Part shown: positions 34,372-43,332 of the stretch, in pieces
How the letters are laid out: every line of letters begins with the position of its first letter
How positions within the stretch are numbered: the first letter of the stretch is position 1
Source of the DNA: Rheinheimera mangrovi
GTDB taxonomy: Bacteria > Pseudomonadota > Gammaproteobacteria > Enterobacterales > Alteromonadaceae
Direction: 5' to 3'
DNA length: 64,000 nucleotides
NCBI RefSeq assembly: GCF_003990335.1
Contig: NZ_CP034683.1
Location: 1,130,501-1,194,500, forward strand
Translations under genes and position numbers: made by a program
The notes under the pieces: generated by a model
Told to the model about the DNA's origin: nothing
Database searches by the model: none
What the model saw: the letters and a program-made list of their open reading frames with translations, nothing else

Positions 34372-36183
34372 TTACTCAGCTTTGGTTTTAGCCTCTTGTT
34401 GTTTAGCCCACAACTGTGCATAAAGTCCTTGTTGCGCCAGCAATTGCTGGTGAGTACCTGCTTCGGCCACTTCACCTTGTTGCAGTACTAAAATGGCGTC
34501 GGCATCAGTAATAGTAGACAGACGATGTGCAATAACCACAGAGGTATGATGTTTCGCCAGTTCACGCAATGCCTTTAAAATAGCGGCTTCTGAGTGGGAA
34601 TCCAAGGCTGAAGTTGCTTCATCAAAAATCAGAATAGGGGAGCCTTTTAACAGCACGCGAGCTATAGCAATACGTTGTTTTTCGCCGCCTGATACTTTTA
34701 AACCACGCTCACCCACTAAGGTTTGATCCCCTAGAGGCAAGCTTTGAATAAAGCTGTCCAGATGAGCCAGTTTAATCACTTGATCGACTTCTGCCTCGCT
34801 GGCATCCGGTTTACCGTAACGAATGTTTTCCCTAATACTGGTATTAAACAACACAGTATCCTGCGGCACTATGGCAATACTCTGGCGTAATGAGCTTTGA
34901 GTGACATCACGCAAATCCTGACCATCGATGCAAATGCTGCCGCTTTGAATGTCGTAAAAACGGTATAAAAGCCTGGCTATGGTGCTTTTACCTGCGCCTG
35001 AAGCGCCGACAATCGCTAGTTTCTGACCTGGCTCTACTACAAAACTTAAGCCATTCAGAATAGGGCGGCCAGGCTGATAACTAAAATGCACCTGCTTAAA
35101 CTCAATGCGGCCTTGCTGTAACTGCAGCTCTGGCGCATTGGTTTTGTCTTTGATCTGCGCTTCTTTTTTCAAAAGCCCGAGCATATTTTCCAGATCGGTT
35201 AAAGATCGGCGGATTTCACGGTAAACAAAGCCTAAGAAATTCAGTGGGATAAATAGCTGCAGCATATAAGCATTCACCATCGCCAAATCACCCAAAGTCA
35301 GCTCTTTGTCGAGCACGCCTTTGGCCGCCATCCACATCATTAGCGTAATAGCGAGGGCAATAATCAATGCCTGACCTGAGTTTAATGCTAACAAAGACAT
35401 ACGGTTTTTTAGCTTGGCGCTTTCCCAGTTTGCTAAAAACTGATCGTAGGTGCGCTCTTCATAAGCTTCGTTATTAAAGTATTTAACTGTCTCATAGTTC
35501 AGCAGGCTGTCCACTGCTCTGCTGTTGGTGGCCGAATCGGCCTGATTGGCTTCGCGGATGTATTTATTACGCCACTCTGTGACATAAAAAGTGAAGGCCA
35601 CATACAAAGCCACAGCAATAAAAGTAAGTACCGCATACCAGTAGGAAAACAGCAGCGCAAAAATCACCGCCACCATCAGAATTTCCAGCAGGGTAGGTAC
35701 AATATTAAACATTAAAAACCGCATCAGAAAACTGATGCCGTTGGTGCCTCTTTCTATATCCCGGCTGATACCGCCGGTTTGGCGGTCTAAATGAAAACTC
35801 AGTTCTAACTGGTGCAGATGGTTAAATACCCGAAGACCAACTTTACGCATGGCATGTTCAGTGACACGGCTAAACAGAGCATCTCTTATTTCACCAAAAA
35901 AGACCGAGCCAAACCGTAAGGCACCGTAAAACAATAGAAAAGCCAATGGTAAGCTGATGGCTGAGTTTATGCTGGGATCAAGATCGTCGATTATAAGCTT
36001 GAGGGCGTAAGGCAAATACAAAGTGGCTGCTTTGGCGGCAAGCAAAGCAGCTAAAGCCAATAGCACCCTACCTTTAAAGGCCCAGATATAGGGCCACATG
36101 TAGTGCACTGTTTGTTTAAGGTTCAGAGCTTCAGTCTGTTTTGCTGCATCTGCTCTTTTGGCTGCTGTTCCCATACCACGCAT
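34372..36183 (-). CDS. Atm1/HMT1-type ABC exporter
   Basis: A 603-residue full-length half-transporter (membrane domain plus ATPase) of the inner membrane. The membrane domain holds FHLDRQTGGISRDIERGT and NSRAVDSLLNYETVKYFNNE, hallmark segments of the Atm1/ABCB7/HMT1 group, which exports glutathione-linked compounds or metal-thiol conjugates. The ATPase has Walker A (GASGAGKST), signature (VSGGEKQRIAIARVLL) and Walker B (ILIFDEATSALDS). Likely a homodimer. Bacterial members contribute to heavy-metal tolerance. It is followed upstream on the same strand by ppnP, 46 bases away, possibly in one transcript. Confidence 0.92.
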   Translation of the reverse strand: MRGMGTAAKRADAAKQTEALNLKQTVHYMWPYIWAFKGRVLLALAALLAAKAATLYLPYALKLIIDDLDPSINSAISLPLAFLLFYGALRFGSVFFGEIRDALFSRVTEHAMRKVGLRVFNHLHQLELSFHLDRQTGGISRDIERGTNGISFLMRFLMFNIVPTLLEILMVAVIFALLFSYWYAVLTFIAVALYVAFTFYVTEWRNKYIREANQADSATNSRAVDSLLNYETVKYFNNEAYEERTYDQFLANWESAKLKNRMSLLALNSGQALIIALAITLMMWMAAKGVLDKELTLGDLAMVNAYMLQLFIPLNFLGFVYREIRRSLTDLENMLGLLKKEAQIKDKTNAPELQLQQGRIEFKQVHFSYQPGRPILNGLSFVVEPGQKLAIVGASGAGKSTIARLLYRFYDIQSGSICIDGQDLRDVTQSSLRQSIAIVPQDTVLFNTSIRENIRYGKPDASEAEVDQVIKLAHLDSFIQSLPLGDQTLVGERGLKVSGGEKQRIAIARVLLKGSPILIFDEATSALDSHSEAAILKALRELAKHHTSVVIAHRLSTITDADAILVLQQGEVAEAGTHQQLLAQQGLYAQLWAKQQEAKTKAE

Positions 36184-36229
36184 AAATCAGTTTTTCCTGA
36201 ATAGGCCTGGCGTTGAAAGCGTCCGGCCT

Positions 36230-36511
36230 TTAATTGTAAGTGCAAAGATAAGCTGTATCAGTTTCAACTTTTAACTGAAACTTAGCCTGAGCCGGTACTT
36301 CAAACACTGCGCCGCGCGCAAAGGTTTGCCACTGAGTCTGGCCCGGCAATAATACGGTTAATGCGCCACTAATCACAGTTAAAACTTCATGTTGGCTGGT
36401 GCCAAATTCATACTCGCCCGGTGCCATCACTCCCACTGTCGCTGGTAATTGTTCACCCTGAAAAGCGATGGATGTCACCTTTCCGTCAAAATAACTATTT
36501 ACTTTAAACAT
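36230..36511 (-). CDS. ppnP: Pyrimidine/purine nucleoside phosphorylase
   Basis: A 93-residue single-cupin enzyme that phosphorolyses a broad set of nucleosides to base and ribose-1-phosphate. The pattern [39 protein letters not shown] and a final TAYLCTYN aligns end to end with E. coli PpnP (YaiE), which has about 94 residues. The ATG at 36509-36511 has a strong AAAGGAG site. The 44-residue extension present in the open frame is not used. Confidence 0.93.
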   Translation of the reverse strand: MFKVNSYFDGKVTSIAFQGEQLPATVGVMAPGEYEFGTSQHEVLTVISGALTVLLPGQTQWQTFARGAVFEVPAQAKFQLKVETDTAYLCTYN

Positions 36512-36723
36512 CTGATTTTTCTCCTTTGAAATACTGATTTCAGTTAACCCTATTTCTATTTTGAAATAAAGAGATTTCTGGGTGTTTAGAAGTCTAAAAA
36601 CTAAATTGGGAATGTTGGTTCTGGTGCGGGCTTTTTTTAACAACAGTGCTATACCTTTAAGGCGATGTCATGGAAAGGAGTCTAAGTAATTGAATTTGTA
36701 CTTTAATCAGCATTGGAGTATTT

Positions 36724-37419
36724 ATGCGGATCACAAAACAGTTTGTCCTTCCCGGCTTGTTCATGCTGGGGGTAAGCCCGGTTGCTCTGGCCGATTTAAG
36801 CTCCACTGTCACTTTATCTTCTAACTATTTATTTAACGGTATTACGCTGACCGAGGATGATCCAGCCTTACAACCAAGCCTCGACTGGGTGTCTGATTCT
36901 GGTTGGTATCTGGGTACCTGGGGTTCTAATGTCAGCTTTGTTGAAAATACCGATCGTGAAATCGATTTTTATACGGGTTATTACACGGATTTAGGCAACA
37001 ACTGGGCGCTGGATCTTGGGGTGGCGCATTACACTTATTATGGCAGCAGTGACAGTAGTGCTTTTGACTATCCTGAGGCTTACATCAAAGTGTCTTATGA
37101 AAATACCAAACTAAGTTACTGGTATGCCAAAGATTATTTTGGCGCTGGCGGTGGTCATTACATAGTGATGCTCACGCAGACTGTTCAACTGACGGAAGGA
37201 CTGACCTTAATACTGTCGGGTGATCGCTCTACATCAACCGACACCAACAAATTTCTGCGCGATAACGACGGCACTTACCATCATTGGCGTGTGGCGCTTA
37301 TCAGCGAATGGTTAGGGGCGAAATGGACTGCTGCATTTGATGATACCGATCTGGAACTGGATGATTTAGGTGAACCCACCTTCTCGTTGTCTGTGGCAAA
37401 AACCTTTAATTGGCTTTAG
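36724..37419 (+). CDS. TorF-like (Gcw_chp) outer-membrane protein
   Basis: A 231-residue exported beta-barrel-type protein with signal peptide (cleavage after ALA, about residue 23). STVTLSSNYLFNGITLTEDDPALQPSLDW is the hallmark opening of the TorF/Gcw_chp family (TIGR02001-like), a putative small porin. The rest alternates strands with aromatic girdles. It is first of a three-gene unit with a dCache chemoreceptor and a solute-binding protein, so it may admit the same ligand that they detect. Confidence 0.86.
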   Translation: MRITKQFVLPGLFMLGVSPVALADLSSTVTLSSNYLFNGITLTEDDPALQPSLDWVSDSGWYLGTWGSNVSFVENTDREIDFYTGYYTDLGNNWALDLGVAHYTYYGSSDSSAFDYPEAYIKVSYENTKLSYWYAKDYFGAGGGHYIVMLTQTVQLTEGLTLILSGDRSTSTDTNKFLRDNDGTYHHWRVALISEWLGAKWTAAFDDTDLELDDLGEPTFSLSVAKTFNWL

Positions 37420-37428
37420 GTGGTCGTT

Positions 37429-39543
37429 ATGCAGTTAAATTCTTTACGATTTAAACTTACTTTTGGTGTCGCGCTTTTGCTTGCCATCAGTATTAGCAGT
37501 ATGGCGTTTATTGGCTGGTATTCCATGACCAGCAGTAATGAATCAGCAGTGACCAAACTAACGCAGTCGGTGCGTACATTAGCTGAGCAAATTTTGACAG
37601 AAGCAGCGCAGCGCACAGCGCTGGAAACAAGTAACGTGCTTGATCGCAATTTTGATACAGCTAAAAACTTTGCTGCAATCTTGTCTGGTTCAGCCTTAGG
37701 CAGCGGTCAGACGCCTTATAGCCGCGATCAGGTCAAAGTTATGGCGGGGCAAATCCTGGGCAGTAATAAAGGAATTTCATCTTTATTTGGCCAGTTTGAA
37801 CCCAATGGTTACGATGGCGCCGACAGTCAGTTTTCTATTGCCAATGATCACAGTTCTAAAACCGGCACTATGGAAATTTATTGGGTTCGTGAACAAAACC
37901 AGCTGAAATTTGTACAAACTCCGGACCCGGCGGTGAAATACAAAGACAGCAAAAACGAATACGGTGTGCGTGAGGCCGAGTGGTATCTCTGTAGTCGTGA
38001 CACTAAAAAAGCTTGTTTGATGGAGCCTTATTTATGGGAAATTACACCAGGCAATCAGGTTCTTTTAACCTCGCTGGTGTATCCGGTTGTGACGCAGGAT
38101 CAGTTCAGAGGTGTGTCTGGAGTTGATTTAAACTTGCCTGTACTGCAAACCTTGTTGCAGGCTCAGGCCGATTTATTGTACGGCGGTAAGGCTGAGCTTT
38201 ATTTGATCAGTAAATATGGTCTGGTGGTCGCCAGTAATAAATTTCCCGATAAACTGGGCCAGTCGATTAAAACTTTGGATGCCGATTTAGCAGCGCATTT
38301 GCAGCAGCAACAAGCTGGCGTTAGTTTATACAAAGACGCCATGCTGGTCACCAAACCCATCAAACTCGATAGCACCGAATCGGGTTGGAAAGTTGTAGTG
38401 GCAGTGCCTGAAGCCACGGCTTTGGCCATGGCGACTCAATTGGCGAATCAGCTGAATGAAGATTCAGCCCAAACTACACAAAGTATGATTGGTTTAGGCA
38501 TAGTGTTGTTATTGGCTTTTGTGGTGTTGATGGCCCTGGGCTTAAAAACCGCAACAGCTCCGATTCTACAGATGAGTGTATTGATGAAAGAACTGGCTGG
38601 TTCTGAAGGCGATTTAACCCGGCAGTTAAAGCAAAGCCAACATCAGGAACTGAATGATATGGCCGATGGTTTTAACCTGTTTACAGCTAAATTGCGTTCA
38701 ATGATCAATAACTTAAAAGAATCGTCCAAGTTAATGCAACACCAGTCTGAGCAAATGGTAAAAACCACAGATCAAACCAACAGTTCGGTCAGTATTCAGG
38801 CCAGTGAAATTCAGAACGTCGCTTCTGCTATGCATGAAATGTCTGCAACAGCCCATGAGGTGGCCAATCTGGCCAGCAGTACAGCGCAAGGTGCACAGCA
38901 ATCTCTGGAAGCTTTAACCTCGGCCAATCAGTTGTTCCAAAATACGGTGGAAGCTTTTAAAGCTGTGTCTGTTGAATTTAACCACACCAGTCAGGGCGTG
39001 AATGAAGTGGCGCAAAGCAGCCAGAAAATTAACGGCATTATTGATGTGATCCAGGCCATAGCAGAGCAAACCAACTTACTGGCACTAAATGCCGCTATTG
39101 AAGCAGCGCGGGCAGGGGAACAAGGCCGTGGTTTTGCGGTGGTTGCCGATGAAGTCCGTTCGTTGGCTGCCCGCACTCACAGCTCTACCGATGAAATTAA
39201 AAACCTGATCCATGCTTTGCAGCAACAAGTGGCTGCCGCCGTACAACAAATTCACACCAATACAGCCAAAGTGACCAGTACTTTGCAGGAAGCCGAAAGC
39301 TCGTATGAGAAGTTATCTATGGCCACTCAAGGCATTTCCAGTATAGCGGACAACGCTTTTCAGGTGGCTTCAGCGGCGGAAGAGCAAAATCAGGTTAGTG
39401 AAGAAATTAACCGTAATATCACAGCCATAGATGACGCTACGAAAGCGTTGCATCAATTGGCTAAACAAAACCTGTTGATCAGCAAAGAAATAGACACTAT
39501 TACCGGCGCTATGGATGCACAGCTGTCGCAGTTGCGCTGCTAA
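37429..39543 (+). CDS. Methyl-accepting chemotaxis protein with dCache sensor
   Basis: A 704-residue chemoreceptor. TM1 (about 8-30), a large periplasmic double-Cache domain (about 35-340), TM2 (about 355-375), HAMP and a signalling coiled coil. The sensor has the Cache-like segments [31 protein letters not shown] and GVSGVDLNL...GLVVASN; a Cys pair ([13 protein letters not shown]) could form a disulfide. The signalling tip is intact ([20 protein letters not shown]). The ATG at 37429 is chosen over an upstream GTG because AGGTGG is properly spaced. The ten-base gap to the TorF-like gene and 18-base gap to a binding protein imply co-transcription. Confidence 0.93.
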   Translation: MQLNSLRFKLTFGVALLLAISISSMAFIGWYSMTSSNESAVTKLTQSVRTLAEQILTEAAQRTALETSNVLDRNFDTAKNFAAILSGSALGSGQTPYSRDQVKVMAGQILGSNKGISSLFGQFEPNGYDGADSQFSIANDHSSKTGTMEIYWVREQNQLKFVQTPDPAVKYKDSKNEYGVREAEWYLCSRDTKKACLMEPYLWEITPGNQVLLTSLVYPVVTQDQFRGVSGVDLNLPVLQTLLQAQADLLYGGKAELYLISKYGLVVASNKFPDKLGQSIKTLDADLAAHLQQQQAGVSLYKDAMLVTKPIKLDSTESGWKVVVAVPEATALAMATQLANQLNEDSAQTTQSMIGLGIVLLLAFVVLMALGLKTATAPILQMSVLMKELAGSEGDLTRQLKQSQHQELNDMADGFNLFTAKLRSMINNLKESSKLMQHQSEQMVKTTDQTNSSVSIQASEIQNVASAMHEMSATAHEVANLASSTAQGAQQSLEALTSANQLFQNTVEAFKAVSVEFNHTSQGVNEVAQSSQKINGIIDVIQAIAEQTNLLALNAAIEAARAGEQGRGFAVVADEVRSLAARTHSSTDEIKNLIHALQQQVAAAVQQIHTNTAKVTSTLQEAESSYEKLSMATQGISSIADNAFQVASAAEEQNQVSEEINRNITAIDDATKALHQLAKQNLLISKEIDTITGAMDAQLSQLRC

Positions 39544-39561
39544 GTTGAGGCAAATGGTGTT

Positions 39562-40293
39562 ATGAAGTGGTTGTTTTTTGTCCTGGCTCTGCCACCTTCT
39601 GTGTGGGCTGCTGTTGCTGAACCTCTGCGGCTGGCCAGTTTAGACTGGCCGCCTTACACAGGTCATCAGCTTGAGCAACAAGGTGAAACCACGGTACTGC
39701 TCAGGCAGGTATTTGCTGCAATGCAACAGGACCTGCAAACTGAGTTCTTGCCTTGGTCCAGAGCTATTCGCGCCAGTGAAAAAACGGGCGGTTTATACGC
39801 AGGTTATTTCCCTGAATATCAAACCCCAAACCCAAAGTTTATTTTGTCCGATAGCTTAGGCGTCAGTGAACTGGGTTTTGTTGAAGCCACGGCTAAACCA
39901 CTCGGCCAGCTGAGTGTAGCTGTGTTAGCCAAGTTCCAGCTGGGCGTAGTGCAGGATTATGTCAATTTAACAGTAGTGGATCAGATGATTGGCAGAGGCC
40001 AACTGACACCTCAGGTGGCGTTATCTGATCGGCAAAATGTTCTCAAAGTAGCATTAGGGCGTTTGGATCTGGCCGTGATAGACCCTAGGGTTTTAACGTA
40101 TTTGTTGGAGCATGATGCGGAGGTAAAACGTCTGGCGACAGACAAAGTGCAATTTAATTCCAGTTTAACTGAGTTAAAAACCTTACATCTGGCGCTTAGA
40201 CGTGAACCTGCTCATCAGCTATTGATAGAGAAATTTAATCAACATTTACAGAAGGTGAAATCTGCGCCTTTTGGCAATCACTGTTATCAGTAA
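39562..40293 (+). CDS. Periplasmic solute-binding protein (SBP_bac_3-like), no ABC partner
   Basis: A 243-residue exported protein with a signal peptide ending near VWA (about residue 16). PLRLASLDWPPYTG is the typical first strand of type-II amino-acid-like binding proteins; the hinge-return segment DLAVIDPRVLTYLL is also clear. No permease or ATPase follows. Proteins of this kind next to chemoreceptors may deliver ligand to the receptor's sensor domain, or act as orphan sensors. The residues that contact amino acids (R and D of canonical GlnH-like proteins) are not clearly kept, so the ligand is open. Confidence 0.82.
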   Translation: MKWLFFVLALPPSVWAAVAEPLRLASLDWPPYTGHQLEQQGETTVLLRQVFAAMQQDLQTEFLPWSRAIRASEKTGGLYAGYFPEYQTPNPKFILSDSLGVSELGFVEATAKPLGQLSVAVLAKFQLGVVQDYVNLTVVDQMIGRGQLTPQVALSDRQNVLKVALGRLDLAVIDPRVLTYLLEHDAEVKRLATDKVQFNSSLTELKTLHLALRREPAHQLLIEKFNQHLQKVKSAPFGNHCYQ

Positions 40294-40446
40294 TAAATGT
40301 TTTATTTGTTACAAAAGTTAGTCAGCTCTTGCGCTAATGCAAACAACTTCTAGACTTGTGCCAACTATGGAATTTAACCGACACATCTGAACTGTGTTGT
40401 CTGAAATATAAGCCCATCATTCGCCTGAACGGAATCGGAGTGTTTT

Positions 40447-42084
40447 ATGAAAAAAAATTTTGGTTTAGCTGCCCGCCTGTCTCTCTCTTTTGCGATTCCG
40501 TTGTTGCTGATGTTACTGCTGGCCGCTACAGGCTTGCTGGCGATGAACAGTATGAATCAGGGCCTGAAAACCGTGTATCTTGACAGGGTTGTGCCGCTGA
40601 AAGGCCTGAAAAATATTGCGGATTTATATGCAGTATCAGTGATTGATGCGGTAAATAAAGCCCATAGCGGTTTATTAACTGCAGAACAGGCGCTGGAGCA
40701 AGTGCAAACAGCCCAACAACAAATCGCTGCAGAATGGAAAAGTTATATGGCTACGACGCTGACAGATCAAGAGCAGCAGTTGGCTACCCAGGCTGCAGTG
40801 TTATTCAGGAATGCAGATGCAGATATCAGGCAACTGGTTGCTTTTTTGCAGCAACAGCAAGGCGATGTCAGCGGTGAACTGCAAAACTATAATGGCCCTT
40901 TGTATCGCAGCATTGACCCGATTAGCGAGAAAATTACCGAACTGGTGAACTTGCAATTAAAGGTGGCTGAAACGGAATTTGTTGCCTCTGAACAGCTCTA
41001 CACTGAGCAGGTGTGGCAGATGGGATTGTTCACTCTTATTGCTGTACTGGCCGCTATTGCTGCAGCCACCTGGGTGGTACGTCATACCCTGGGGCATTTA
41101 GGTGGTGAGCCCGAATATGTCGCCATGATAGTGCGTAAAGTTGCGGCCGGGGAGCTTGATATTCAGATCGAGTTAAAGCGGCAGGATAGCTCAAGTTTAT
41201 TGCATCATTTACGCACTATGGTTGCGCAGTTATCCGGCATAGTGGGCGAGTTAAAGCTGGCATCCAGCGCCTTGGATCAGGCGGCCGACGAGCTGGCCGT
41301 CAGCAGTGAAAAAACCACAGAGCAGCTTGTTCTGCAGCATCAGGAAATAGAAATGGTGTCTACCGCCATGAATGAAATGAGCAGCTCAGTGGCCGATGTT
41401 GCCCAAAATGCAGTCAGTGCAGCACAACAAACCAATGAAACTGAAAATAATCTGCAGTTAAGCGACGAAGTGATGGCTAAAACCATCGCCTCTATTGAAG
41501 CTTTGTCCACAGACGTCAGCCAGACCACGGCTATAATACAGCAGTTATCAGCTCAAAGCGCTGAAATAGGTCAGGTGGTGGAGGTGATACGGGGTGTGGC
41601 TGAACAAACTAATTTACTGGCTCTTAATGCAGCAATAGAAGCGGCGCGGGCAGGCGAACAAGGCCGGGGGTTTGCAGTAGTGGCCGATGAAGTACGAACT
41701 TTAGCGAGCAGGACTCAGGATTCGACTCAAATGATCCAAGCTATGATTAGCCGCCTGCATGAAGGAGTGCAAGCCACGGTCAGCGCTATGGCTGGCAGTC
41801 AAAAACAAGCAGAACATACAGCTAATTTTGCTGCTGGTGCTTTGGAGTCCTTTAGTAAAATCAAAGGTTTTGTTGGCATTCTTAATCAAATGAACGAACA
41901 AATTGCCAGCGCAGCCGAGCAACAAAGCATAGTGGCAGAAGACATTAACCGTAATGTGATGCAAATTAAAGGCGCAACAGAACTCACCGCCAGCTCTGCC
42001 GATCAGGTCGCCCGATCCAGCCTTGAACTCAAGCAAATCGCCAGACGTTTATCAGGCCATGTGAATTATTTTCGATTAGTCTGA
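40447..42084 (+). CDS. Methyl-accepting chemotaxis protein with four-helix-bundle sensor
   Basis: A 545-residue Tar-like chemoreceptor. TM1 (about 9-30), helical periplasmic domain (about 31-190, no beta pattern, 4HB_MCP type), TM2 (about 193-213), a well-formed HAMP ([20 protein letters not shown]), then a coiled coil with an intact tip ([20 protein letters not shown] and [12 protein letters not shown]). It has no CheR-tether pentapeptide. The ATG at 40447 follows CGGAG. It lies 150 bases downstream of the TorF/dCache/binding-protein unit and probably has its own promoter in that gap. Confidence 0.94.
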   Translation: MKKNFGLAARLSLSFAIPLLLMLLLAATGLLAMNSMNQGLKTVYLDRVVPLKGLKNIADLYAVSVIDAVNKAHSGLLTAEQALEQVQTAQQQIAAEWKSYMATTLTDQEQQLATQAAVLFRNADADIRQLVAFLQQQQGDVSGELQNYNGPLYRSIDPISEKITELVNLQLKVAETEFVASEQLYTEQVWQMGLFTLIAVLAAIAAATWVVRHTLGHLGGEPEYVAMIVRKVAAGELDIQIELKRQDSSSLLHHLRTMVAQLSGIVGELKLASSALDQAADELAVSSEKTTEQLVLQHQEIEMVSTAMNEMSSSVADVAQNAVSAAQQTNETENNLQLSDEVMAKTIASIEALSTDVSQTTAIIQQLSAQSAEIGQVVEVIRGVAEQTNLLALNAAIEAARAGEQGRGFAVVADEVRTLASRTQDSTQMIQAMISRLHEGVQATVSAMAGSQKQAEHTANFAAGALESFSKIKGFVGILNQMNEQIASAAEQQSIVAEDINRNVMQIKGATELTASSADQVARSSLELKQIARRLSGHVNYFRLV

Positions 42085-42171
42085 CCTGTACCGGGGATGT
42101 ACGGATAGCATATTAAAAACAGAAGTATTGAGTGTGCAGCAAAAAGTTTTAACACAGAAAGGAATTCAACC

Positions 42172-42386
42172 ATGAGTAAAACATCAGGCTGGTTGCAGCT
42201 GGAGGATAAAGGCAGTGATTTTCTGTTTTATAACGGCTCTCGCGTTGGGCTTACTGCAGGACAGTAGTTAGTGCTGATTGTGCAGTAGCTGGAGGTTTGG
42301 CTGCACTTAGCGGCGTTGCTCTTCTACCATTGGCTGCTCATTACTATGGCTATACTAGGGCAGAAGGCAGTTGTTTCCTGACTTGA
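42172..42386 (+). pseudogene. Small membrane-protein remnant broken by a frameshift
   Basis: An ATG with a good AAAGGA site (42160s) opens a 31-codon frame (MSKTSGWLQLEDKGSDF...LTAGQ) ending at 42267. In the -1 frame, from the same point, the sequence continues as a Gly/Ala-rich hydrophobic stretch (AVAGGLAALSGVALLPLAAH) to a stop at 42386. Joined, they would give a roughly 70-residue protein with one membrane helix. That fits a frameshifted gene. The alternative is a genuine 31-residue peptide with chance hydrophobic sequence after it. Family not recognised. Confidence 0.35.
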
Positions 42387-42619
42387 GTGGGGATCTATTT
42401 CTGGTTTTGAATTGCAATCTGTGTCATTTACTATTTCATCTGACCTTGCATGAGCAGCGCCGGGCATGGAAACAACTGGATTGGAATGTAACAAACCGAC
42501 TCCATGAAAAAGGTTTTATTCTCGACCCGATAAGCAAAACAAAATCTGTCGTGCTTACGGACGAAGGGTTAAAAAAGTCAGAACAGCTGTTTAAAGCACT
42601 GTTCAGCAAACAACTTTAA
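42371..42619 (+). pseudogene. DUF6429-like fragment with degenerate start
   Basis: The last ~55 codons read RAWKQLDWNVTNRLHEKGFI then SKTKSVVLTDEGL and SEQLFKALF, closely matching the C-terminal body of DUF6429 proteins, small winged-helix-like proteins of unknown role. Upstream the match fades (LLFHLTLHE remains of an expected 'LALLYLTLHE'), the only start is a TTG without a ribosome site, and the expected acidic N-terminus is missing. Read as a 5'-decayed gene following the frameshifted remnant. A functional short product cannot be excluded. Confidence 0.5.
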
Positions 42620-42660
42620 AGCAGCAAACAGAAGTGGCCTTTGCAGGCCACAACCTTGGT

Positions 42661-42957
42661 TCAAAAAGCGGTAATAGCAGTAGCTTCAACAGTCGGAATA
42701 TTCGACCTGACGAAATTTTCAATAATGCCGCAAGCAAGAAAAAATGAACGCTGCGTGATGTGGATAGTGCAGCGTTGTCCCGACACAGAAAATGTGCCTG
42801 CCACAGTGCCGAATACTGGCACTGGGACTGAGAAAGTGCCGCCACTTGGACCGCCTGAAACACTGCCGCCGTGTTGGTGGATTAATGTTGATATTTTGTT
42901 GAATAAATCTTGGGCACTGCCATGGAAGTCAACGCTAAACGGATCGCACGAAGCCAT
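42661..42957 (-). CDS. Small conserved-looking soluble protein of unknown function
   Basis: A 98-residue protein whose pattern (FSVDFHGSAQDLFNKISTLI, GGSVSGGPSGGTFSVPVPVF, GTVAGTFSVSGQRCTIHITQ, PFFLACGIIENFV-like tail) I associate with a widespread small family: an N-terminal strand-helix for a SRPBCC-like fold, then a Gly/Ser turn and two long strands. No signal peptide. The ATG at 42955-42957 is preferred, with GAGGA eight bases upstream; an ATG five codons earlier is weaker. Cellular role unknown. It lies in the gene-poor 42-43 kb stretch. Confidence 0.62.
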   Translation of the reverse strand: MASCDPFSVDFHGSAQDLFNKISTLIHQHGGSVSGGPSGGTFSVPVPVFGTVAGTFSVSGQRCTIHITQRSFFLACGIIENFVRSNIPTVEATAITAF

Positions 42958-42972
42958 AATTTGGTTCCTCAT

Positions 42973-43281
42973 TTGATAAGCCCGCAGTTTGCATCTGTAA
43001 GGCTTACCTGCCGCAGGCGTAAACAGGTGCCTGACTTAGTAAAATCCAAGAGGGAGCTGTCACTGCATTGACCATCCTTGATTTTATTTGTCCGTACCTA
43101 AAATAGCATTTACCTAAAAATGATCCAGTGTTTTATCTGAAATGTGTACAAATTTATTGAGAGGGAAGGCGTTGTCCCCATTTATCTTGTAATCAGTGAT
43201 ACTTTAGGTTGCACCCAAAGCTTACTTCTCGCTGGTTTACCTATTTAGTTTTTTGGGGGAACTGCGCAAGTTCACATAAAA
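42973..43281. other. Gene-free stretch upstream of the small unknown gene
   Basis: About 310 bases between the 98-residue gene's start and the amylase terminator. It should contain the promoter for the minus-strand small gene. No open frame with a ribosome site, no inverted repeat longer than a few bases and no RNA gene were seen. Confidence 0.4.
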
Positions 43282-43302
43282 AAAGGCGCCAGCGGCGCCT
43301 TT
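43282..43302 (-). terminator. Rho-independent terminator of the amylase gene
   Basis: A 9-bp stem (AAAGGCGCC / GGCGCCTTT) with a three-base loop, followed on the minus strand by a long T-run (TTTTTTTATG), 31 bases after the amylase stop. Confidence 0.92.
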
Positions 43303-43332
43303 CACTCAGAAAATAAAGACCAACTCACGACA

